From positions 1-5,226 of the forward strand of contig DAOTVT010000059.1 of the NCBI GenBank assembly GCA_034436295.1: 5,226 bases of DNA, in the 5' to 3' direction. The position numbers and the translations under genes were made by a program. Shown piece by piece: positions 1 through 4,037 of the stretch. The first letter of the stretch is position 1. The number at the start of each line of letters is the position of its first letter. This DNA is from DTLA01 sp034436295 (GTDB lineage Bacteria; Chloroflexota; Anaerolineae; DTLA01). Under the pieces are notes generated by a model. It did no database searches, was not told the DNA's origin, and was given only the letters and a program-made list of their open reading frames with translations.

Positions 1-95
1 GTTCTGGGAGATCACGCTTCCATAGCGTTCGTGTGCGCGCCCCGACGGACTGCGGTGGCGCCGGTTTGATTACTTTTTGCACGGAGGGGGAGACG
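1..95. other. Upstream flank of the arrestin-like gene, no assignable gene
   Basis: This edge segment cannot be assigned. One plus-strand frame closes at a TAG at 23-25, leaving only seven residues (FWEITLP), which could be the very end of an upstream gene or chance. The frame of the downstream gene is open back to the window edge, and an ATG at 33-35 would add 21 residues. That extension has no Shine-Dalgarno site and does not look like the start of the domain, so I treat it as noncoding leader. A short T-rich patch lies at about 65-79, but no convincing -35/-10 pair is visible. The only clear signal is the purine-rich GGAGGGGG at 83-90 serving the ATG at 96. Confidence 0.4.
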
Positions 96-974
96 ATGTT
101 GGGGTTCCTGAAGAGCGAGAAGGCTGACATTCGCGTTTCGGTGTACAAGGTCGGCCTGCCCTACTACGCCGGCGAGACCATCCATGCCACAGTCGCGCTG
201 GAGACCGAGAGCGAAGTCAAGGTGCGTTCGGTTCGCGTGGCGCTCGTGCTATGGGAACGGTACCAGTACCGCGAGCGCGACAGCGACGGCGACACGTCCA
301 CCACGTGGACTACGGCGGAAGATGCCCTGTTCAGCGAGAGGCTCGTGGGCGAAAGGACGATTCCGGCGCGCTTTCGCGAGTCGTACAAGGTGGATTTCCG
401 CATTCCTCTGGATGCTGTGCCACCCTACGCCGGCAAGATAGTCCAGAATCGCTGGCTCGTCAAGGCGGTCATGGATCGCCCGATGAAGAAGGACATCTCG
501 GCGGAGGTGGAGATTCCCCTCATCGTGCCGCCGCCCGCGGAGCCGGGCCAATCGGGCGAGTTCGGGGTGTGCAGCCACCCCGATGATGCCGACATCAAGT
601 TCATGCTGCCGCGCCTGGACTGGGTGGAGGGCGAGCAGGTGGAGGGGCTGGTGCGGGTGCGCCCGCGCAAAGGCTTTGGCGCGAGCGGCGTGCGCCTGGA
701 ACTGGTGCGGACGGAGTACGTGCCGCGCGGCCTGGGCAATACCCACTCGGTTACGGAGGCCAAGGTGCAGTTGGCCGGGGGCAAGGACTTTCGGCCGGGC
801 ATGGCCGAGGATTTGCCGTTCAGCCTTGCGATCCCGAAGCAGGGATGTCCTTCGCGCCGGACGGGGCGCAGCGTGGTAACCTGGACGCTGAAGGCTGCCA
901 TCACGCGCCGCCTGGCGAAGGATTTCACCAGCCATCAGGAGATTTGGGTGCACAACGGCCGCGCGGCGATGTAG
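96..974 (+). CDS. Arrestin-like two-domain protein (Spo0M/arrestin-fold type)
   Basis: A 292-residue soluble protein with no signal peptide or membrane segment. The ATG at 96 is chosen because GGAGGGGG (83-90) precedes it and the mature start MLGFLKSEKADIRV fits a domain edge; an in-frame ATG at 33 lacks a ribosome site. The protein seems to be two beta-sandwich domains. Domain 1 spans about residues 11-142, with YYAGETIHATVAL, VKVRSVRVALVLWE and the late strand pair IPLDAVPPYAG...NRWLVKAVMDRP. A proline-rich linker follows (143-150), then domain 2 at about 166-286 with WVEGEQVEGLVRVRP, GVRLELVRTEY and VVTWTLKAAITRRLAKD. A 'IP...PPY.GK...RW.v.a..dr' pattern is typical of arrestin-like and Spo0M-related bacterial proteins, which act as scaffolds or adaptors rather than enzymes. 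Residues 60-76 form an acidic, Ser/Thr-rich loop (RDSDGDTSTT). It probably shares an operon with the membrane-protein gene 19 bp downstream. The fold assignment is by pattern only; the function is unknown. Confidence 0.72.
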   Translation: MLGFLKSEKADIRVSVYKVGLPYYAGETIHATVALETESEVKVRSVRVALVLWERYQYRERDSDGDTSTTWTTAEDALFSERLVGERTIPARFRESYKVDFRIPLDAVPPYAGKIVQNRWLVKAVMDRPMKKDISAEVEIPLIVPPPAEPGQSGEFGVCSHPDDADIKFMLPRLDWVEGEQVEGLVRVRPRKGFGASGVRLELVRTEYVPRGLGNTHSVTEAKVQLAGGKDFRPGMAEDLPFSLAIPKQGCPSRRTGRSVVTWTLKAAITRRLAKDFTSHQEIWVHNGRAAM

Positions 975-993
975 AGACTGAGGAGGTTAGGCT

Positions 994-1845
994 ATGCAGA
1001 TCACTCGTAGCGTCGCGACTTCCCATGACGAAGCAGTCGCACGGCGGATCATCGGCGCCTACTTGGAGGGCGCTGGCTTCAGGCTGGTCAGCGAAGCGCC
1101 GGTCTTGGTGTATGAGCGCGGATCGGCCACAGGTTCCATGTTTGGCTTCTCGCCCAAGAAGTGGCAGGCCCGAGCCAGCGTTGAGTTCACACCGTCCCCG
1201 GAGGCGGGAACGAACGTGTTTGCCGTTCTGGATGTGAACACGACGGGCCAGTGGGTTACCAAGCGGGAACGCGGGATGCTTGAGAGCGAAATGGATGGCT
1301 TGGTTGCGGCGCTTGGCGACACGGCTGTCGTGGGCGAAGGTGCCTTTGGTGAGGGTCAACGCCCCACGCTTCAGCAGGCCGCAGCAGCCCAAGAGCAACA
1401 CAGGCTGGAAAGGCAGTGCAAGTCGGGCGCGAACTGGTTCTATTGGATCGCTGGCCTGTCCGTGATCAACACGCTGGTCGGGCTGTTTGGAGGACGGATC
1501 ACCTTCCTGATCGGTTTGGGGATTACGCAACTGGTTGACGGGATTACCCAGGCGGTGGCGGCCAGTGTGCCGCAGGACATCGCCCTTGTCGTCAAGATCG
1601 TCGGGTTTGTTGTCAGTCTCGGTATGGCGGTTCTGTTCGTTGTCTTTGGCATCCTCGCCAACCAGCGGCGCAAATGGGCGTTCATCGTTGGCATGGTAGT
1701 GTATGGCTTGGATGGTCTGCTTTTCATCTGGGTGCAGGACTGGTGGAGTTTTGGTTTCCACCTGCTCGTGCTGTATGCCCTTTATGCTGGACTCAGAGCG
1801 CTGAATCAACTGGCGGAGGTGGCACGCCTAAAGCCTGGTGAGTGA
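994..1845 (+). CDS. Uncharacterised membrane protein with N-terminal soluble domain
   Basis: A 283-residue protein of unrecognised function. The start is well supported: AGGAGG at 981-986 lies 7 bp before the ATG, and the gene begins 19 bp after the arrestin-like gene ends, so the two are probably co-transcribed. Residues 1-110 form a soluble alpha/beta domain with an early helix (HDEAVARRIIGAYLEGAGF), strands VLVYERGSATGSMFGF, WQARASVEFTP and TNVFAVLDVNTTGQWVT, and a closing helix (ERGMLESEMDGLVAAL). Residues 120-143 are a Q/A/E/R-rich, probably helical linker (LQQAAAAQEQHRLERQ). Hydrophobic segments follow at about 147-165, 169-187 (weak), 196-221, 228-247 and 252-270, suggesting four or five membrane helices. 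The loop NQRRKW (223-228) is positively charged and so probably cytoplasmic. I see no catalytic motif. The N-terminal domain resembles sequences I associate with unnamed bacterial families, so no product name beyond 'membrane protein' is justified. Confidence 0.85.
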   Translation: MQITRSVATSHDEAVARRIIGAYLEGAGFRLVSEAPVLVYERGSATGSMFGFSPKKWQARASVEFTPSPEAGTNVFAVLDVNTTGQWVTKRERGMLESEMDGLVAALGDTAVVGEGAFGEGQRPTLQQAAAAQEQHRLERQCKSGANWFYWIAGLSVINTLVGLFGGRITFLIGLGITQLVDGITQAVAASVPQDIALVVKIVGFVVSLGMAVLFVVFGILANQRRKWAFIVGMVVYGLDGLLFIWVQDWWSFGFHLLVLYALYAGLRALNQLAEVARLKPGE

Positions 1846-1854
1846 GCGCCCTCG

Positions 1855-2700
1855 CTATCTCTCGCGTCTGAGGTGTTCTCGGCAGAACGCCAGGGCGCCG
1901 CGCAGTTCGGCCAGGCACAGCGCCTCGTCCTCGGCGTGGAACGCGCTCGGCTCGCCCTCCACGCTCACCGCGCCGGCGTAGCCGCTGCGCGCCAGCGCCC
2001 GCAGGAAGTCGCCCAGGCGCAGGTCGCCGTCGGCCGGTGGGCGGTGCTCCTTGCCCCCCGCGAAGTTGGACAGGTGCACGTGCACCACGCGGTCGCTCAC
2101 CTGCGCGTACACCGCCACGGGGTCAAGCCCCCACGTGCCCAGGTGCGTGGTGTCCAGCGTCAGGTGTGGGAAGCGGCGCATCTCCTCGGGCGTGTTGAAC
2201 CAGTACAGCCCCCACAGGCGGCCCAGGAACCTCCGCGCGGGCATGTTCTCCACGGCAATCGTGATGCCGGTTTGCTCCTCCAGTTTCCCCAGGCCCCCGT
2301 CGCGCAGGAGCGCGTAGTACGGTTCGCGCCGCAGCCAGGGCAAGGGCGCGGTGAACCGACGCGGCCTTGCCCCGCTCACTGCTACCGACAGGATGTACAG
2401 CCGGTAGGGGAGGTGGGTAACCACGAGCGGCGCGTCCAACTCGCCCGCCAGCGCCAGCGTGCGCTCCAGGCGGCCCAACTGGTCGGCGGGCCAGCCGCCC
2501 ACGTCGGGCAGGAACGGGCTATGCACGACGGCGATGGGCAGGCCGTAGTCCGACGACAGGCGGCGCAGGTAGGGCGCGTCGCGGGTGTCCAGGCGGCCGT
2601 CCACCATGATCTCCACGCCGTCAAATCCGGCCTCGGCGGCCAGGGCGAAGATGCGCGACAGGCCCAGGGTGTTGAGGGTTCCGGTGGATAGAAGGATCAC
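1855..2700 (-). CDS. Sugar phosphate isomerase/epimerase-like TIM-barrel protein
   Basis: A 281-residue cytoplasmic protein of the xylose isomerase-like/AP-endonuclease-2 TIM-barrel superfamily, near the usual family length. Barrel strands can be followed in order: ILLSTGTLN (2-10), FDGVEIMVDG (26-35), LPIAVVHSPF (54-63), APLVVTHLPY (90-99), ITIAVENMP (146-154), HLTLDTTHLGTW (179-190), RVVHVHLSNF (204-213) and GAVSVEGEPS (243-252). Candidate divalent-metal and active-site residues are E30, H60, H96, E151, D183, H186, H209 and E248, the set expected in active members. Such enzymes interconvert ketoses or inositol derivatives; the substrate cannot be read from the sequence. The start is GTG at 2698-2700 (minus strand), preceded by GGAGG (2707-2711) at 6-bp spacing. 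The insertion at about 105-135 (ARPRRFTAPLPWLRREPYY) is longer than in minimal barrels and may shape the substrate pocket. It converges on the membrane-protein gene with 9 bp between the stops and seems monocistronic. Confidence 0.88.
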   Translation of the reverse strand: MILLSTGTLNTLGLSRIFALAAEAGFDGVEIMVDGRLDTRDAPYLRRLSSDYGLPIAVVHSPFLPDVGGWPADQLGRLERTLALAGELDAPLVVTHLPYRLYILSVAVSGARPRRFTAPLPWLRREPYYALLRDGGLGKLEEQTGITIAVENMPARRFLGRLWGLYWFNTPEEMRRFPHLTLDTTHLGTWGLDPVAVYAQVSDRVVHVHLSNFAGGKEHRPPADGDLRLGDFLRALARSGYAGAVSVEGEPSAFHAEDEALCLAELRGALAFCREHLRRER

Positions 2701-2729
2701 GTTGCGCCTCCGATGTTGACGTTCGTTGC

Positions 2730-2758
2730 ATTGTACGGAGTTAGCGGCCCGCGCGCAA
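2730..2758 (-). promoter_or_regulatory. Likely promoter of the TIM-barrel isomerase gene
   Basis: On the minus strand a TACAAT (-10; plus-strand ATTGTA at 2730-2735) lies 29 bp upstream of the GTG start. Seventeen bases further up is TTGCGC (2753-2758), a weak -35 that keeps only the TTG. Transcription would begin near 2723, giving a leader of roughly 20-25 nt that includes the Shine-Dalgarno site. The local AT-rich patch in otherwise GC-rich DNA supports the call. It is a sequence match only. Confidence 0.5.
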
Positions 2759-2784
2759 ACCGACGGGCAGGCCCGCGGGGTTGT

Positions 2785-2814
2785 AACCGCGAATGGCGCG
2801 AATCCACGCGAAAA
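2785..2814 (+). repeat. CGAATCCACGCGAA-family repeat, copy a
   Basis: AACCGCGAAT at 2785-2794 is followed by CGAATCCACGCGAA at 2799-2812. The same core recurs at 2999-3012, with one mismatch at 3158-3171, and in reverse complement around 3092-3107. The structure is two short GCGAAT-type words in tandem. Similar words are common intergenic repeats in environmental bacterial genomes; their origin is not known to me. Confidence 0.65.
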
Positions 2815-2875
2815 GGGGATAGACCCGGGCGGTTTCCGTGGCCGGTGGGGGACAAGGGCGGGTGCGCGCGTGCCG

Positions 2876-2940
2876 ACCTCACCCCTCGTTCCCCCTGTTC
2901 CGCGTGCGGAGAGGGGGAAGCCGAAGGCTGGGGGTGAGGT
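2876..2940. repeat. Long imperfect hairpin repeat, ACCTCACCCC...GGGGTGAGGT
   Basis: A 65-bp nested palindrome. The outer arms ACCTCACCCC (2876-2885) and GGGGTGAGGT (2931-2940) are perfect 10-bp complements. Inner arms TTCCCCCT (2889-2896) and AGGGGGAA (2912-2919) pair over 8 bp, and TCCGC (2899-2903) can pair with GCGGA (2906-2910) at the tip. An unpaired GCCGAAGGCTG lies on the right side, giving a bulged hairpin. Related but partial sequences occur at 3287-3328 and 5081-5113. This matches the REP/BIME-like type of dispersed hairpin repeat found in many bacterial genomes. No T-tract follows, so it is not an evident terminator. Confidence 0.75.
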
Positions 2941-2955
2941 GCGTGGCCCGCGAGC

Positions 2956-3036
2956 GCCCGACGCGGGGGCATCGGGCTGGTGTCATCCACGAATAACACG
3001 AATCCACGCGAAGGGTATTGCGCCCGACGCGGAAGC
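2956..3036 (+). repeat. 81-bp direct repeat, copy 1
   Basis: This segment recurs at 3115-3195 with a constant offset of 159 bp and only four mismatches over 81 positions by my reading. It is composite: a GCCCGA...TCGGGC mini-hairpin (2956-2977), then ATCCACGAATAACACGAATCC (partial word at 2985-3005) and CACGCGAAGGGTATTGC, then the first half of a second mini-hairpin (starting 3022). Such a young duplication could arise by unequal exchange between the short repeats that bound it. Confidence 0.85.
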
Positions 3037-3043
3037 ATCGGGC
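3022..3043. repeat. GCCCGA(10)TCGGGC mini-hairpin
   Basis: A 6-bp perfect stem, GCCCGA/TCGGGC, encloses the ten-base loop CGCGGAAGCA. The same 22-bp unit occurs at 2956-2977 (two loop changes) and 3115-3136 (identical), and the left half only at 3181-3195, where the right arm is replaced by CCTGCGGGG. There are thus three complete units and one broken unit in about 240 bp. Confidence 0.75.
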
Positions 3044-3074
3044 TGAAGGGGCGAAGCCCTGCGCGGGTTGGGGG

Positions 3075-3107
3075 CGAATTCGCGTTGATTGGCGTGGATT
3101 CGCGGTT
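3075..3107 (-). repeat. Inverted copy of the CGAATCCACGC repeat
   Basis: Read on the minus strand, this begins AACCGCGAATCCACGCC, sharing AACCGCGAAT with 2785-2794 and CGAATCCACGC with 2799-2809 and 2999-3009. It lies in the opposite orientation to the other copies, between the two members of the 81-bp direct repeat, so inverted pairing with either flanking copy is possible. Confidence 0.65.
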
Positions 3108-3114
3108 CCTCGTC

Positions 3115-3195
3115 GCCCGACGCGGAAGCATCGGGCTGGCGTCATCCACGAATAACACGAATGCACGCGAAGGGTATTGCGCCCGACGCGGAAGC
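3115..3195 (+). repeat. 81-bp direct repeat, copy 2
   Basis: Second member of the 159-bp-period duplication that starts at 2956. Differences from copy 1 are two bases in the first mini-hairpin loop, one at the CTGG(C/T)GTC junction, and G for C in CGAAT(C/G)CACG. After 3195 the two copies diverge abruptly: copy 1 completes its second mini-hairpin, while copy 2 runs into CCTGCGGGG. Confidence 0.85.
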
Positions 3196-3225
3196 CCTGC
3201 GGGGCGGGTGCGCGGCAAATCCGCA

Positions 3226-3260
3226 GTTCTCCGCGTGCTCGGCGTTCTCGGTGGTGAAAC
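3226..3260 (-). repeat. TTCACCACCGAGAACGCCGAG-type dispersed repeat
   Basis: On the minus strand this reads GTTTCACCACCGAGAACGCC, then GAGCACGCGGAGAAC. Near-tandem words (CGAGAACGC, CGAGCACGC, GGAGAAC) with a period of about nine bases are the mark of a widespread intergenic repeat in diverse bacteria, often mis-annotated as short proteins containing 'TTENAEHAE'-like peptides. The identification rests on recall of that motif. Confidence 0.55.
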
Positions 3261-3286
3261 TCCCAGGCACGTCGCGCTGGCCGGGC

Positions 3287-3328
3287 CCATCACCCTGGCG
3301 CTTTGCCGGCAGGAGAGGGACAGGGCTG
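3287..3328. repeat. Diverged CCTCACCC-family hairpin repeat
   Basis: CCATCACCCTGGC at 3287-3299 and GGAGAGGGACAGGG at 3312-3325 resemble the left and right arms of the hairpin family seen at 2876-2940 and 5081-5113. CCCTG (3293-3297) pairs perfectly with CAGGG (3321-3325), but the inner arm is degraded (GCGCTTTGCCGGC). It lies 24 bp upstream of the TetR promoter -35. Confidence 0.5.
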
Positions 3329-3351
3329 GCGGCTGGGGATCGCCGCCCGAT

Positions 3352-3380
3352 TTGACAGGCAACGTCCGACGTGCTAAAAT
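3352..3380 (+). promoter_or_regulatory. Sigma70-type promoter of the tetR-SDR operon
   Basis: A perfect -35 TTGACA (3352-3357) is separated by 17 bp from TAAAAT (3375-3380), a five-of-six match to the -10 consensus. A TG at 3372-3373, one base before the -10, also gives an extended -10. Transcription should start near 3386-3388, inside the palindrome that follows, leaving a leader of about 25 nt before the ATG at 3413. This is the strongest promoter signal in the window. Confidence 0.85.
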
Positions 3381-3401
3381 CATACCGACCAGTCGGTTTG
3401 A
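3380..3401. promoter_or_regulatory. Probable TetR operator (palindrome at the transcription start)
   Basis: The core ACCGACCAGTCGGT (3384-3397) has perfect 6-bp arms around CA. The symmetry extends to 22 bp (TCATACCGAC at 3380-3389, GTCGGTTTGA at 3392-3401), with 9 of 10 arm positions complementary. It begins at the last base of the -10 and reaches the Shine-Dalgarno site, so a bound dimer would block RNA polymerase. Palindromes of this size and GACCG/CGGTC character next to a tetR-family gene are typical autoregulatory operators. Binding by the adjacent regulator is inferred. Confidence 0.82.
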
Positions 3402-3412
3402 AAGGAGACGAC

Positions 3413-4021
3413 ATGCCCGTACAACAGCGAGCCGAGGAGACGCGCACGCGCATTCTGAGTGCGGCGGCCGATTGCTTCGCCCAGCAGGGGTACGAAGCCG
3501 CCAGCGTCGCCGACATCTGCGAACGCGCTGGCGTGAGCAAGGGCGCGTTCTACCATCACTTCCCCAGCAAGCAGGAACTGTTCCTCGCGCTGCTGGGCGA
3601 TTGGCTTGGCGGGCTGGACGCGCAACTCCGCGCCGTCCGCCAGGGCGCGGCCACCGTTCCCGATGCCCTGCGCGAGATGGCGGGCATGGCGGCGTTCGTG
3701 CTCGGTTCCGCGGGCGAGCGCCTCCCGATGTTCCTGGAGTTCTGGACGCAGGCCGCGCACGATCCCGACGTGTGGGCGGCTACCATCGCACCCTACCGTC
3801 GGTATCGCGACTTCTTCGCCGACATGCTCGGCGCAGGGGTGGCCGAGGGATCGCTGCGGCCGGTGGATGCCCAGGTCGCGGCGCAAGTCGTCGTGGCCCT
3901 GGCGGTCGGGATGATCCTCCAGGGGCTTCTGGACCCCGACGGAGCCGACTGGAGCCGCTCTGTGCGCGAAGGGATAGAACTGCTCCTCAAGGGGCTGGAG
4001 ACAGATAAGACCGAATCATGA
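3413..4021 (+). CDS. TetR/AcrR-family transcriptional regulator
   Basis: A 202-residue regulator of normal TetR length. The N-terminal DNA-binding domain covers about residues 6-56: helix 1 ETRTRILSAAADCFAQQGYEAAS, then the helix-turn-helix VADICERAGVSKGAFYHHFPSK (32-53), with the family-typical KGAFYHHFPSKQEL. The remainder (about 57-200) is the helical ligand-binding and dimerisation domain, with hydrophobic helices such as MAAFVLGSAG, MFLEFWTQAA and VAAQVVVALAVGMILQGLL. The W/F/M-rich segment near 105-125 suggests a nonpolar ligand. The ATG at 3413 is chosen because AAAGGAG (3401-3407) precedes it; the longer frame from 3371 would run through the promoter and operator. It lies 16 bp upstream of the dehydrogenase gene and probably represses itself and that gene from the 3380-3401 palindrome. 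The ligand is unknown. Confidence 0.95.
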   Translation: MPVQQRAEETRTRILSAAADCFAQQGYEAASVADICERAGVSKGAFYHHFPSKQELFLALLGDWLGGLDAQLRAVRQGAATVPDALREMAGMAAFVLGSAGERLPMFLEFWTQAAHDPDVWAATIAPYRRYRDFFADMLGAGVAEGSLRPVDAQVAAQVVVALAVGMILQGLLDPDGADWSRSVREGIELLLKGLETDKTES

Positions 4022-4037
4022 AGCGAGGTGAAAGGCG

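Larger units (their letters stand above)
2701..3351. other. Repeat-rich intergenic region without credible genes
   Basis: About 650 bp lie between the isomerase start and the TetR promoter. Several open frames cross it on both strands, but their translations are compositionally odd (R/P/A-rich) and repeat themselves wherever the DNA repeats, for example the twice-occurring YPSR(A/G)FVLFVDD(A/T)SPM in a minus-strand frame. They also lack ribosome sites. The block contains members of at least four short repeat families (separate entries), interleaved and in both orientations. It reads as a landing or accumulation zone for small non-autonomous repeats, not as coding sequence. The stretch 2820-2875 shows nothing recognisable beyond high G content. 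Confidence 0.75.

Noticed and set aside
33..95. N-terminal extension of the arrestin-like protein from the ATG at 33
   Set aside because: No ribosome site before it, while GGAGGGGG is well placed before the ATG at 96; the added residues do not resemble a signal peptide.
925..1809. 294-codon antisense frame opposite the membrane-protein gene
   Set aside because: The product is polar and of low-complexity type, the opposite of a real fold. The sense strand gives clear membrane helices and a strong Shine-Dalgarno site.
1873..2691. 272-codon plus-strand frame opposite the isomerase gene
   Set aside because: It is Q/V/R/H-rich shadow coding of the minus-strand TIM-barrel gene, which has all metal ligands, a promoter and a ribosome site.
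2876..2940. Intrinsic terminator
   Set aside because: The hairpin is strong but no T-tract follows on either strand and no gene ends next to it; a dispersed repeat explains it better.
2956..3195. CRISPR array
   Set aside because: Only two long copies exist and the smaller units are at irregular spacing without unique spacers of constant size; no cas gene is present.
2697..3383. 228-codon minus-strand frame in the intergenic block
   Set aside because: Its peptide repeats exactly where the DNA repeats (FVLFVDD twice), it has no ribosome site, and it would read through the TetR operator.
2980..4008. 342-codon plus-strand frame spanning the repeats and the tetR gene
   Set aside because: It translates the repeat block and then an out-of-frame tetR. 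The TetR frame has the recognisable helix-turn-helix, so this is a shadow.
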